NCBI GenBank assembly: GCA_964411125.1
Contig: CAYPJU010000011.1
Span: 1-64,000 of the forward strand
Direction of reading: 5' to 3'
DNA length: 64,000 nucleotides
Source of the DNA: JBFIHF01 sp964411125
GTDB lineage: Bacteria; Myxococcota_A; Bradymonadia; Bradymonadales; Bradymonadaceae
The notes below the pieces were generated by a model. It had not been told where the DNA came from. It made no database searches and saw only the letters and a program-made list of their open reading frames with translations. Both the position numbers and the translations under genes were made by a program. The first letter of the stretch is position 1. Every line of letters starts with the position of its first letter. This document shows, piece by piece, positions 51,527 to 60,094 of this stretch.

Positions 51527-52756
51527 TCAGTTGGTCGCGTCCCAGAACTCCTCTTTGGTCTTGTACCAGCCGTACTTGACGTAGTTCTCGACCTTGTCCC
51601 AAGCGCTGGCGTCGTTGCTCTTCGCCCAGCGGCGATGCGCTTCCGCCTTCACCGCGTTCCAGTTCTCGCGGGCGAGCCGTCGATCGGCGCCGAGCGACTC
51701 ACCGAAACGGAACGCCGGCTCGTACTCTTCGAACGAACCACCGGTCGACGGCGGGTTCGAGTCGAAGTGCTGCTTGTACGCCGGCACCTGCTTCTGGTGG
51801 AAGTCGTCACCGGGGGTCGACGCGTCCCACATCTCTTCCTTGGTCTTGTACCAGCCGTACTTGATGTAGTTCTCCACCTTGTCCCACGCCGTCGCGTCGG
51901 GGCGCTTGGCCCAGCGCTTGTGGAGATCGGCCTTCACCGCGTTCCAGTTCTCGCGAGCGTATCGCTCGTTCGCCCCGAACCGTGATCCGAAGCGATACGC
52001 CGACTTGTAGTCGTCGTACGACCCGTCGGTGGCCGGATTGTCCTCGTAGTGTTTCTTGAAGCTGGGCTCGTGGGTCCCGAACCAGTCTCGCGGTCCGAGA
52101 ACCGTGTCCGAGTAGCTCCCGTAGTACGGGCGCTCGTTCTCCGGATACGCTTCGCGCTCCGTCTGAATCTTCTCCGTCGTGTACGGACCAGCTTCGGGAT
52201 CGTAGCCAGACCATCCCTTGCTACGCCAATGCTCGACGCGCTTCTCGAGATCGACCGGGCCGAACCTTCCGAGAATGTCCGTCGCGCTCTCGACTTCGTT
52301 CTCGCTGTCGCAGTGGACCGTGACGATCGAGCCGCCACGACGCAGCGCCTCCGCATACAGGTGCGCATCGTCTTCGGGGATCCCCGACTCGACCAGCGCT
52401 CCGACGAGGCCACCAGCGGCGGCGCCCCCGACCGTGCCGAGCAGCGTTCCCACCAGCGGACCGGCCGCGATGATCGGTCCGATACCCGGGATGAAGAGAC
52501 CGCCGAGCCCGACGACGAGTCCGCCGATGGCACCCAGCGCTGCGCCGACCTCGGCGCCCGTCTTGGCGACTTCGACCTCCTCCTCGTCATCCGGGGCGGA
52601 TTCTTTCAAGCGAATGTAGCGCGAGTAGTAGTCGTCCGCGTCGTTCGAGATCACGTTGATCGACGTCTCGGGAAACATCGCGTTCTCTCGCAGCGCCGCG
52701 ACGGCTCGCTGGGCTGACGTGAGGCTGTCGTAGATGGCAATGACGGTCTTGCTCAT
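51527..52756 (-). CDS. Stress-protein-like with glycine-zipper and two tandem C-terminal repeats
   Basis: A 409-residue protein. The N-terminal 55 residues (VIAIYDSLTSAQRAVAALRE...) match the YflT/general-stress-protein type in which a small alpha/beta domain precedes a glycine zipper; here the zipper (about 70-120, GAALGAIGGLVVGLGGLFIPG) may insert in membranes. VVESGIPEDDAHLYAEALRRGGSIVTVHC is typical of this group. The C-terminus holds two copies of an 80-residue repeat (about 240-322 and 327-407), each ending AWDKVENY.KYGWYKTKEE.WDA. The ATG at 52756 has GGAGA 7 nt upstream. The function is unknown; envelope or general stress response is likely by family. Confidence 0.8.
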   Translation of the reverse strand: MSKTVIAIYDSLTSAQRAVAALRENAMFPETSINVISNDADDYYSRYIRLKESAPDDEEEVEVAKTGAEVGAALGAIGGLVVGLGGLFIPGIGPIIAAGPLVGTLLGTVGGAAAGGLVGALVESGIPEDDAHLYAEALRRGGSIVTVHCDSENEVESATDILGRFGPVDLEKRVEHWRSKGWSGYDPEAGPYTTEKIQTEREAYPENERPYYGSYSDTVLGPRDWFGTHEPSFKKHYEDNPATDGSYDDYKSAYRFGSRFGANERYARENWNAVKADLHKRWAKRPDATAWDKVENYIKYGWYKTKEEMWDASTPGDDFHQKQVPAYKQHFDSNPPSTGGSFEEYEPAFRFGESLGADRRLARENWNAVKAEAHRRWAKSNDASAWDKVENYVKYGWYKTKEEFWDATN

Positions 52757-52800
52757 GTTGGTCTCCATGGGTTGGTCAATACTTCGACCCCAACCGTAAG

Positions 52801-52920
52801 AACGTCGTGGCCCATACCAAACAGAAACTGCATCAATTTGGCATATGTTTGTCATAACCTTCACTTCTAAAATATTCCCGAAGTATACAATTATTCTCTG
52901 GAGAAAGTTTACACTATCAC
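52801..52920. other. AT-rich intergenic island
   Basis: The 215 bp between the stress-protein start and the end of the response-regulator gene contain an AT-rich stretch unlike the rest of the window, with CATATG, TATACA and AAAATATT elements. It probably carries the stress-gene promoter; I could not assign a convincing -35/-10 pair. Confidence 0.4.
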
Positions 52921-52971
52921 TGGATTTGCGGCGGACTCGCGCCGAACCCTCTGGGACGTCCGAGGTGGGCG

Positions 52972-53724
52972 TCAGGACTCGAACGCGCTCACTGACCAGG
53001 GGATGATGCTCTTGAGATCGTTCGCCCGACTTCGTGCGAGCGGAACCCCGACGTCGGCGTCTCGATCGAGGATCAGCCGGTAGGTCCCGGCGCCCCAGGG
53101 CGCGATCGACTCGATCGCGTCGAGGCGCACGATGTAGCTGCGGTGGCATCGAAAGAAGGTGTCGGGATCGAGGTTCGCTTCGAGGAATTTCAGCGAGAAG
53201 TCCGTGATGTAGCGCTGCCCGGCGATCGTCTGGACGACGACGATCCCGTCCTCCGACTCGAAGAAGTGCACGTCGTCGAGGGACAACACCCGATACTCGC
53301 CGTGGTGGTCGACCGAGATCCGGTTGAGCGGGCGCGCGGGGCGCTCCACGCGGTTGGGCTCCGGGCGGCGGTCGGCGACCTTCTCGAGCGCTCGCTGCAG
53401 GCGTTCGAGCCGGACGGGTTTGAGAAGATAGTCGACCGCATCGACGCCGAACGCGTCGACGGCATGGTTTTCGTACGCGGTGACGAAGATCACGGCGGGA
53501 GCATCGTCCGATTCGTCGCGCAACGTCTCGGCGAGCCGCATCCCGCCGATCCCCGGCATGTCGATGTCGAGAAAGACCACGTCCACGTGACGTGCGCGCA
53601 GCTCCTCCAACGCTTCTTCGGCCCGCGCCGCTTGTGCGACGACACGAACGTCGTCGCACTGTTCCAGAAGCCACACGAGCTCTTCGCGCGCCGGGCGTTC
53701 GTCGTCGACCACCATCGCCTTCAT
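52972..53724 (-). CDS. LytTR-type response regulator
   Basis: A 250-residue regulator. The receiver (1-120) has the acidic pair Asp7/Asp8 (VVDDE), phosphoacceptor Asp53 in FLDIDMPG, Thr in FVTAYE and Lys in LLKPV. The C-terminal LytTR DNA-binding domain (about 145-245) has FFRCHRSYIVRLDAI, a characteristic segment. It overlaps the sensor gene by 4 bp (ATGA) and forms a LytS/LytR-type pair with it. Such pairs control cell envelope, autolysis or carbon-uptake genes in other bacteria; the target here is unknown. Confidence 0.93.
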   Translation of the reverse strand: MKAMVVDDERPAREELVWLLEQCDDVRVVAQAARAEEALEELRARHVDVVFLDIDMPGIGGMRLAETLRDESDDAPAVIFVTAYENHAVDAFGVDAVDYLLKPVRLERLQRALEKVADRRPEPNRVERPARPLNRISVDHHGEYRVLSLDDVHFFESEDGIVVVQTIAGQRYITDFSLKFLEANLDPDTFFRCHRSYIVRLDAIESIAPWGAGTYRLILDRDADVGVPLARSRANDLKSIIPWSVSAFES

Positions 53725-54995
53725 GCCACCACCTCTTCGAGGCGCTTGCGCGCCTGTTGATAGAGCCCTCGCCTCTCCGCCGGGATGTTGAACTCGGCGC
53801 GGGCACCGCCCTCCTTCGCACGGCTCAGCTCGAGCTGTGCGGTGCCGTGGTAGAACCTCTCGAGCCGCTCGCGAACATTCCGAAGCCCGACGCCGTCGCT
53901 GTTCCGGATCGCGTCGTCCGTCGGCCCCGGACCGTCGTCGGAGACGCTGATACGGACGTCGTCACCGACCTGCGCCACCTCCACCCGGACCTTCACCCGC
54001 CCATCGGACGACCCGTGTCGGATCGCGTTCTCGACGAGCGGCTGCAGGATCAGCGGGGGAACGATGATGCTGGCGGTGAGCTCGGCGGGAGCATCCACGA
54101 TCTCGAACTCGAGCCCATCGCCGAAACGCGCCCTCTCGAGGTCCACGTAGCGCCGAATCTGGCGCAACTCCTCGTCCAACGTCGTCTGCGACTCTTGCCG
54201 AGAGAGCGTGTAGCGCAGGAATTCGGACAGATCGAGCGTCAGTTCGCGTGCCTTGGCCGGATCGGTCCGGATCAGATACCCGAGCGTATTCAGCAAGTTG
54301 AAGAGGAAGTGAGGTCGGACCTGATACTGAAGCGCCTCGAGCCGTGCGTCGCGCGCTTCGTCCTTCGACGCTTGTACCGCCTCGCGCGCTCGTTCGAGCT
54401 CCCGCACGAGCTCGAGCACCCCCATGAAGAGGAGAACGCCGATCACGTTCGCGGTGATCTTCGCGCCGTGCAAAAGGAAGTTCGACGCCAGCGAGACCGC
54501 CATCTGAAGGTCGATCGCCGCCATCACGGCGCCGACGGCCAGGTGGTACGCGGCCTGAATCACGACCGCGCCCGTGATGACGGACGGTATGCTCGTCCCG
54601 AACCGACGGCTCCAGAGCCCGGCGAAGATCCCCGTCAGCAGGCTCGCCGTCATCACCCAGACCGACAGTTCCAGCCCCACGTTGAGGGCGTAGACGAGCC
54701 CCGCCGCAGCCCCGACGAGCAGACCGACCCACATCCCGCCGAGGTACCCGGCGACGATGATGCCGATCATTCGGATGTTGAAGCGGAGACCCCCGACCTC
54801 GAAACCGAGGAACGTCCCCCAGATGGCGAGCGCTCCGAGCACCACCACCAGAAACAGCCGGCGGCGAACGGAAGCCTGACTGCCGGTTTCGCCGAGCCAA
54901 ACCCCCGCCGGGCGCAGCAGCACCAGCACCAGGACGGCCGCGACGAGCACCGAGACCTTCTCGAGCAGACGGACGATGAGCTCGAGAGCTTCCAT
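53721..54995 (-). CDS. LytS/YehU-type sensor histidine kinase
   Basis: A 424-residue membrane sensor. Five or six membrane helices in the first 195 residues fit the 5TM-LYT domain, with the motif FNIRMIGIIVAGYLGGMWVG (about 72-91). A short coiled coil (about 198-222) leads to the His_kinase domain with the phosphoacceptor His229 in VRPHFLFNLLNTL and the ATPase motifs NAIRHG and SDDGPG. The ATG at 54995 has GGGAGG 6 nt upstream. It lies 13 bp after the J-domain gene and is coupled to the regulator by overlap, making a three-gene operon. Confidence 0.93.
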   Translation of the reverse strand: MEALELIVRLLEKVSVLVAAVLVLVLLRPAGVWLGETGSQASVRRRLFLVVVLGALAIWGTFLGFEVGGLRFNIRMIGIIVAGYLGGMWVGLLVGAAAGLVYALNVGLELSVWVMTASLLTGIFAGLWSRRFGTSIPSVITGAVVIQAAYHLAVGAVMAAIDLQMAVSLASNFLLHGAKITANVIGVLLFMGVLELVRELERAREAVQASKDEARDARLEALQYQVRPHFLFNLLNTLGYLIRTDPAKARELTLDLSEFLRYTLSRQESQTTLDEELRQIRRYVDLERARFGDGLEFEIVDAPAELTASIIVPPLILQPLVENAIRHGSSDGRVKVRVEVAQVGDDVRISVSDDGPGPTDDAIRNSDGVGLRNVRERLERFYHGTAQLELSRAKEGGARAEFNIPAERRGLYQQARKRLEEVVA

Positions 54996-55008
54996 CCGCG
55001 ACCTCCCG

Positions 55009-55389
55009 TCAGTAGTGGCCGGTCTTCAGATAGGACTCCACGGCCCGGTAAGCGCGCGTGATCTCTTGCGTGAGCTCGGTGGCGAGCGCCTCCGTATCCG
55101 GGTCCGCCGAGTGGCGGTCCGGGTGATACTTCCGCATCAACCGCCGGTACGACTCCTTCACCGTCTCGAGGTCCGATCCGAACGGGACTTCGAGGTTCGC
55201 GTAGTACTCGCGGATCGACTTCTCCCCGCCGGTCTGACGCGGTGAAATGCCCGGGTCGAACCCGAGCTCTTCGGCGATCGGCGCCACGATCCGGCGAAAG
55301 CCGCCGTCCTCCTCGAACTCCGCGACCCGGTCCAGGACATCGTTGAGGTTGGCGCGCACGGCGCGATTGAAGCGGTCCTTCCAGCTCAT
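55009..55389 (-). CDS. Small J-domain protein
   Basis: A 126-residue protein from the ATG at 55389. The first 60 residues are helical; the C-terminal part (about 65-122) is a J domain with the HPD motif in YRRLMRKYHPDRHS, preceded by DLETVKESY and followed by a helix ending AYRAVESYL. J domains stimulate Hsp70 (DnaK) ATPase and recruit it to particular clients. No Gly/Phe or zinc region is present, so it is a class III co-chaperone. It opens the LytS/LytR-type operon, 13 bp before the sensor. A longer frame upstream lacks SD and similarity. Confidence 0.85.
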   Translation of the reverse strand: MSWKDRFNRAVRANLNDVLDRVAEFEEDGGFRRIVAPIAEELGFDPGISPRQTGGEKSIREYYANLEVPFGSDLETVKESYRRLMRKYHPDRHSADPDTEALATELTQEITRAYRAVESYLKTGHY

Positions 55390-55494
55390 GGGCGACACTA
55401 TGCCAGCTTCGGCGCCCAAAGGCGACCCAACCGAGGGTGCTCGTCGAGAGGAGCGGCGTCCCGGCCCGGCCTCGCGCGAAAGCAAAAACGACGA

Positions 55495-55520
55495 AGCCCC
55501 GACGTAGGGACGTCGGGGCT
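55495..55520 (-). terminator. Rho-independent terminator after hpd
   Basis: A perfect 11-bp stem (55495-55505 with 55510-55520) with a 4-base loop. On the minus strand it is followed by a T-rich run that includes five T, typical for an intrinsic terminator of the minus-strand hpd gene. Confidence 0.8.
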
Positions 55521-55547
55521 CCGGGACTGCGGTCGGCTACGATCGGC

Positions 55548-56579
55548 TCAGAGGACGCCGCGCTTCTCCTGGTCCCGCTCGATCGAGCGGAACAGGGCGC
55601 CGAAGTTTCCTTCGCCGAACGAGTCGTGGTTCTTGCGCTGGATCAGCTCGATGAAGATCGGCCCGACGAGGTTCTTCGTGAAGATCTGCAACAGGTAGCC
55701 CTCGTCGTCCCCGTCGATGAGGATGTTGTGGTGCTTCAGCTTGCCACGGTCCTCGGTGACGTTCGGGACGCGGTCGTACACTTCCTCGTAGTATTCGTCG
55801 TCGATGTCGAGGAACTCGACCCCCGTCGGCTCCATCGCGTCCATCGATTTCACGAGGTCCGACGACGCCAGCGCGACGTGTTGGATGCCGGGGCCGTCGT
55901 ACTCGCGCAGGTACTCCTCGATCTGCGACTTTTCCTCGGTCCCTTCGTTGATCGGGATGCAGAACGACCCATCCGGCGAGCGAAGCGCGTAAGAGAAGAG
56001 CCCCGTCTTCTCGCCGCGGATGTCGAAGTGACGCACTTCGGTGAACCCGAAGACGTTCTTGTAGAAGTTCGACCACTCCTCCAGCGTCCCTTTGTAGACG
56101 TTGTTCGTCAGGTGATCGATGAACTGAAAGCCCTTGTCGTCGATGAGCACGGGGTTCGAATGCTGTTTCCACTCACGCTCGAAGAACTTCGTCGACTCGT
56201 CGATGAAGTAGATCACCGAGTCGCCGATGCCGAAGACCGCAGGAAGGTCGAACGGCAGCTTGCCCGACTTCGGGTCGTACGCCTTCGCGCCACGCTCGAC
56301 GGCGGTCTTCGCCGCGGCCGAAGCGTCGTCCACGAAAAAGCCCATCCCGCAGATCGACGGACCGTGCGCCTCGCGGAAGTTCTGGGCGAAGTCCCCGTCC
56401 CGGTTCTCGAGGAACACGATGTCGTTCTGCTTCCACAGCGAAATGTCGGATCCGGTGTGCTCACGTACACGCGAGAAACCGAAGTTCTTCATCATCGTGT
56501 CGAGGCCGAAGTCCTCGTCGGCGGAAAATTCGAGAAACGCGATGCCCCGAAGGCCGCAGTAGTTGTTGGTGTCCGTCAT
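55548..56579 (-). CDS. hpd: 4-hydroxyphenylpyruvate dioxygenase
   Basis: A 343-residue vicinal-oxygen-chelate dioxygenase that turns 4-hydroxyphenylpyruvate into homogentisate in tyrosine breakdown. Fe(II) ligands: His156 (FIDHLTNNV), His234 (GIQHVALAS) and Glu311 (PIFIELIQRKN). FFEREWKQHSN and the C-terminal GEGNFGALFRSIERDQ are typical of bacterial HPPD. Close relatives such as hydroxymandelate synthase share the fold, but the conserved C-terminal helix and length fit HPPD. It is divergent from a LysR gene (120 bp) that is its likely regulator. Homogentisate dioxygenase is not in the window. Confidence 0.95.
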   Translation of the reverse strand: MTDTNNYCGLRGIAFLEFSADEDFGLDTMMKNFGFSRVREHTGSDISLWKQNDIVFLENRDGDFAQNFREAHGPSICGMGFFVDDASAAAKTAVERGAKAYDPKSGKLPFDLPAVFGIGDSVIYFIDESTKFFEREWKQHSNPVLIDDKGFQFIDHLTNNVYKGTLEEWSNFYKNVFGFTEVRHFDIRGEKTGLFSYALRSPDGSFCIPINEGTEEKSQIEEYLREYDGPGIQHVALASSDLVKSMDAMEPTGVEFLDIDDEYYEEVYDRVPNVTEDRGKLKHHNILIDGDDEGYLLQIFTKNLVGPIFIELIQRKNHDSFGEGNFGALFRSIERDQEKRGVL

Positions 56580-56699
56580 TTCGTACTCCTCGGTGAGTTC
56601 TAGTCTGTATGCAGAGTAACAACCTCAACATCGAAAGAAATAATATTAATCCGCTAGACTTTATCGTATTATTAGATGGTACCCCGTGCCGGAGTCGCC
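56580..56699. promoter_or_regulatory. Divergent AT-rich regulatory region between hpd and its LysR gene
   Basis: The 120 bp between the two starts are AT-rich in the half next to the LysR gene (about 56636-56676), with an imperfect inverted repeat of TAATATTA/TATTATTA type around 56641-56675. This is the usual place for a LysR site (T-N11-A class) that controls both genes. GGAG (56691-56694) precedes the LysR ATG. Exact promoter boxes are not convincing. Confidence 0.45.
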
Positions 56700-57578
56700 A
56701 TGCTGGACTACCTGGAGACACTCGACGCCGTCGTCCGCGCCGGCTCTTTCGCAGGCGCTGCACGGGAGCTTCACAAAGCGCAGTCCGCCGTCTCGTACGG
56801 AGTGCAGCAGTTGGAGGCGAAGCTCGGCGTCGAGATTTTCGACAGGAGCGGGCACCGCGCGGTCCTCACTCCTGCGGGGCGGGCGGTCCTCGAAGAGGGA
56901 AGACGGCTGATGGAATCTGCGCGGCGGCTCGAGTCGCTCGCCGCCCGAACGCAGGAGGGATGGGAGCCACATCTGCGAATCATCATCGACGGGATCGTCC
57001 CGCAGTACCCGATCATGCGGGCGCTGAAGACGATCGCCGACGAGGGGAGCCCCACCCGCATCGAGGTGAAGGTCGAGTTCCTCGGTGGTGTGCAGTATCG
57101 CTTCGAGGAAGAAGACGGCGACATCATGGTGGTGAACCAGTTCGCCGACGGTCCGCGCTACCGGTCTTTCGCCCTGAGTCCCGTGGAATCCTGGCTCGTC
57201 TGCGCCCGTGAGCATCCGTTGGCGGACCAGACGGACGTCACACTCGACATGCTCCACGAGCACGTCGAGCTCTCCGTGCACGATTCGACGGACGCCGACT
57301 CGGGGCCCGACCCGACCGCTTTCGGTGGTCCGCGCGTCTTCCATCTCTCCGACTTCGCCGCCAAGCGGCAGGCCCTCGGCATGGGGCTCGGGTTTGGGTG
57401 GATGCCCCACTACCTCATCGAGCAAGACCTCGCGTCGGGGGCGCTCGTCGAAGTGGCCCTCGACGGTGGCTCCCGCTACTCGTTCGTGCCGCGCCTCGTC
57501 TATCGTGCAGCGTCCGACCCCGGCCGGACTGCTCGACGCTTCATCGAACTGCTGCGCGAGGCGAGCGGCGAGCATTGA
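56700..57578 (+). CDS. LysR-family transcriptional regulator
   Basis: A 292-residue regulator. The N-terminal winged helix (about 1-62) has LETLDAVVRAGSFAGAARELHKAQSAVSYGVQQLEAKLGV, a typical LysR helix-turn-helix, followed by the linker helix and an effector-binding domain (about 85-290). The ATG at 56700 with GGAG 5 nt upstream is preferred over the one at 56676. It is divergent from hpd, so it probably controls tyrosine breakdown in response to an aromatic intermediate, and represses or activates itself. The effector is unknown. Confidence 0.9.
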   Translation: MLDYLETLDAVVRAGSFAGAARELHKAQSAVSYGVQQLEAKLGVEIFDRSGHRAVLTPAGRAVLEEGRRLMESARRLESLAARTQEGWEPHLRIIIDGIVPQYPIMRALKTIADEGSPTRIEVKVEFLGGVQYRFEEEDGDIMVVNQFADGPRYRSFALSPVESWLVCAREHPLADQTDVTLDMLHEHVELSVHDSTDADSGPDPTAFGGPRVFHLSDFAAKRQALGMGLGFGWMPHYLIEQDLASGALVEVALDGGSRYSFVPRLVYRAASDPGRTARRFIELLREASGEH

Positions 57579-57646
57579 CGCCCCCGAGCCCGAGGGGGCC
57601 CGGCCGATTCACTGGCCCGCCCCGTCACCTTCGCTACAATGTCGCC

Positions 57647-58356
57647 ATGTCCGAAACTTCCCCCGAGCCAAAGCGGAAAGGCTGGATCGACTGGTACCAG
57701 GGGAACATCCTCGCCGACAGGTACCTCGAGACGGTCCTCGCCGACTGGAAGAACACGGGGCTCCTGCTGCTGCAGGCTCCGCTGTTGGCCGGCATGGCGG
57801 TCATGGTGTGGAGCAACATCGGCCGCGCCAACTCCACGCTCTACTTCGTCATGACGCTAAGCGCGATCTGGATCGGCTGCATGAATGCGTGCCGTGAAAT
57901 GGTGAAGGAGCGCCCACTCTTCCTGCGCGAGAAGATGGCGGGTCTGAACGTCCCCGCCTACATCTATTCGAAGTTCCGCGTGCTTGCGGTCCTGTCCTTC
58001 GTTCAGGCGGTCACGTACGCGCTGATCGTCTTCAAGTTCCTCGACGTCGGCATCGCGATCGGATGGCTGATCATCGCGCTGATCGCGTCCACGCTCTGCG
58101 GCTGCTGCCTCGGGCTCCTGGTCAGTGCGTGGGTGAACCGCAGCGACTACGCCGTCGGGCTCGTTCCCCTCCTCATCTTGCCGCAGATCATCTTCAGCGA
58201 GTTCGCGATCGACGCGAAGCAATACGAAGGCCTCAGCGAAATCCTCTATACGCTGATGCCGTCGCGCTGGGGGTTCGAGTCCCTGAAGCTCTTCGCGGAA
58301 GACGGTCAGTCGGTCGAGGCCTTCATGAACCTCTTTCCCCTGCTCGGCTTCGGGGC
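57647..58356 (+). CDS. ABC-2 type permease, ABCG-like (3' end lost in assembly gap)
   Basis: The first about 236 residues are visible. After a short cytoplasmic start, at least five membrane helices alternate (about 40-60, 66-85, 120-145, 150-175, 180-200). GCMNACREMVKERPLFLREKMAGLNVPAYIYSKF is the ABCG-type signature between helices 2 and 3. ABC-2 permeases of this type are often fused to an ATP-binding domain; here only the permease half is seen and no ATPase gene is adjacent. The gene ends inside the 100-N gap; the frame read beyond it is not reliable. The substrate is unknown; lipids, drugs or polysaccharide are possible. Confidence 0.78.
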
Positions 58357-58456
58357 NNNNNNNNNNNNNNNNNNNNNNNNNNNNNNNNNNNNNNNNNNNN
58401 NNNNNNNNNNNNNNNNNNNNNNNNNNNNNNNNNNNNNNNNNNNNNNNNNNNNNNNN
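58357..58456. other. Assembly gap (100 N)
   Basis: Exactly 100 N, a placeholder for an unknown length. It removes the end of the ABC permease gene and the beginning of a tandem-repeat stretch. Confidence 0.98.
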
Positions 58457-58498
58457 CCGCTGACCGCTACCCGCTACCCGCTCCCCGCTGACCGCTAC
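58457..58498. repeat. Short tandem repeats at the gap edge
   Basis: Heptamer-like units CGCTACC, CGCTGAC and CGCTCCC repeat up to the terminator. They resemble the edge of a longer array that probably defeated assembly. Confidence 0.6.
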
Positions 58499-58504
58499 AA
58501 CGAA

Positions 58505-58530
58505 AAAGGCCGACCCGAAGGTCAGCCTTT
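58505..58530 (+). terminator. Intrinsic terminator after the ABC permease
   Basis: Arms AAAGGCCGACC (58505-58515) and GGTCAGCCTTT (58520-58530) pair with one mismatch around CGAA; the stem ends in a T-run and an A-run precedes it. It can act for the permease transcript and, in reverse, for minus-strand transcripts. Confidence 0.65.
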
Positions 58531-58816
58531 CCCGCGGTGTGAACCGCCATGCCGGTATTGGGGCATCGTCTTTATCCCGGTATTACCAGGTGGTGAGCCG
58601 TAAGTAGCGGGCGTCGACCTTCCCCTCGATGGGGGCTTGATCTGGTCCCGCCAGAGACAGCTCCCGTAGAAAGACGTACGGGGATAAAATGTTGTTGCCT
58701 CTCACGGACACGGCAGAAACACGCCGATTTGTGTACACCAACGATTGTAGTGCCGGCCGCATTCCCGCACAAGCGATCGTGCGGGGGACTGCCCGGCGGA
58801 GATCGTCACCGGTCTC
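58531..58816. other. Intergenic region without a gene
   Basis: About 290 bp between the terminator and the end of rimK. I see no supported gene. It holds a short GC hairpin (58764-58770 with 58779-58785, 8-nt loop) that could end rimK transcription, but no U-run. Confidence 0.5.
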
Positions 58817-60058
58817 TCACTCTTCGCTGGAATCGCTGGCGGGGATCTCGACCGACTCGGTGGCGACACTCTCTTCATAGCCGTCCGCCGGCATCTCCCC
58901 GATCTCGGGCAGGCGGTCGCGGCGCTCGTCGGGGATGAGGTCGCGCATTCGCTCCAGTTTCCCGAAGCAGAGAAGGCGGTTGCCCGGCTCCAGCACGCGA
59001 TCCGTGCGAGGGTTCGGGATCACGGTCGTCCCGCGGTGCAGCGTCAGCACGTTGATGTCGCGCTCGCGCAGACCTGCCTCGGCGATCGACATGCCGACGA
59101 ACTCGCTCCCCTCCGGGATACGGAGCTCGGCGACGCCGTATCCGCGGCTCACGGTCAGGCGCTGGCGAATGTCGATCTCGGGGAAGTCGACCTGCGCGGC
59201 GAGGTAGTCGATGATCGCGCCAGCGACGTCGAGGTTGGTACAGCCCTCGATCCCTTCGAGCCCGGGCGACGAGTTCACCTCCATGATCTGGGGCCCGTCG
59301 TGCCCCTCCAGCATGTCGACCCCTGCGACACGAAGCCCGAGAATCTGTGCGGCCCGCACGGCCGTCTCCGCATACTCGGGCGACAGCGTGACAGCCTCCG
59401 TCGACCCGCCGCGGTGGACGTTGCTCCGAAACTCCTGCCCCTGTGCGACCCGACGCATCGACGCGACGACCTGGTCGCCGACGACCAGCGCGCGAATGTC
59501 GCGCCCTTTGCTCTCCGCGACGAACTTCTGGATCAAGACGTTCTGTTTCTGGCTCTGCAGAAGCTCGACGATCCCCGCCGCGGATTCGACGGTCTCGGCC
59601 AGCAGGACCCCGATCCCCTGCGTCCCCTCCAGGAGCTTGATGACGATGGGCGCTCCGCCGACGCGTTCGATCGCCGGGAGCACGTCTCCCTTGTCCCGTA
59701 CGAAGGTCGTCTCGGGGATCCCGATGTGGTGGCGGCTAAGAATCTGTAGCGAGCGCAGCTTGTCACGGGAGTTTGCGATGCTGAGCGACGAGTTCGCGCA
59801 ATGGACGTCCATCTGCTCGAACTGCCGGACGACGGCGGTCCCGAAGTAGGTGATCGACGCTCCGATTCTGGGCAGCACCGCGTCGTAGGCCGCGATCGGC
59901 TCACCGGCATAGAAGATCTGGGGTCTACCGCGACGGAGGTCGATCGAAATCTTGAACGTGTCGAGTACGTCGACCCGGTGACCTCGGTTGAGGCCGGCCT
60001 CGAGCAGTCTGCGGGTGCTGTAGCAATTGGGACTACGGGAAAGTATCGCTAGATCCAC
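58817..60058 (-). CDS. rimK: RimK-type ATP-grasp glutamate ligase with C-terminal RCK_C domain
   Basis: A 413-residue protein. The first 285 residues are a RimK ATP-grasp ligase: LAILSRSPNCYSTRRL, RIGASITYFGTAVVRQFE, ANSRDKLRSLQIL, KLLEGTQGIGV, IRALVVGDQVVASM and IMEVNSSPGLEGIE. RimK adds glutamates to the C-terminus of ribosomal protein S6. Residues of about 305-380 (RIPEGSEFVGMSIAEAG...RTDRVLEPGNRLLCFGK) match the TrkA-C/RCK_C domain, which binds small ligands such as nucleotides. E. coli RimK is about 300 residues and lacks it. A GTG start with AGGA upstream. It follows rimB by 36 bp. Ligand control through the added domain is inferred. Confidence 0.88.
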   Translation of the reverse strand: MDLAILSRSPNCYSTRRLLEAGLNRGHRVDVLDTFKISIDLRRGRPQIFYAGEPIAAYDAVLPRIGASITYFGTAVVRQFEQMDVHCANSSLSIANSRDKLRSLQILSRHHIGIPETTFVRDKGDVLPAIERVGGAPIVIKLLEGTQGIGVLLAETVESAAGIVELLQSQKQNVLIQKFVAESKGRDIRALVVGDQVVASMRRVAQGQEFRSNVHRGGSTEAVTLSPEYAETAVRAAQILGLRVAGVDMLEGHDGPQIMEVNSSPGLEGIEGCTNLDVAGAIIDYLAAQVDFPEIDIRQRLTVSRGYGVAELRIPEGSEFVGMSIAEAGLRERDINVLTLHRGTTVIPNPRTDRVLEPGNRLLCFGKLERMRDLIPDERRDRLPEIGEMPADGYEESVATESVEIPASDSSEE

Positions 60059-60094
60059 GAAAATCCTGGGCGGGGTCGCCTGTTGAGGTACGAG

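Noticed and set aside
58357..58603. Continuation of the ABC permease frame beyond the gap
   Set aside because: The gap length is a placeholder and the frame after it encodes tandem repeats and a terminator, not membrane helices.
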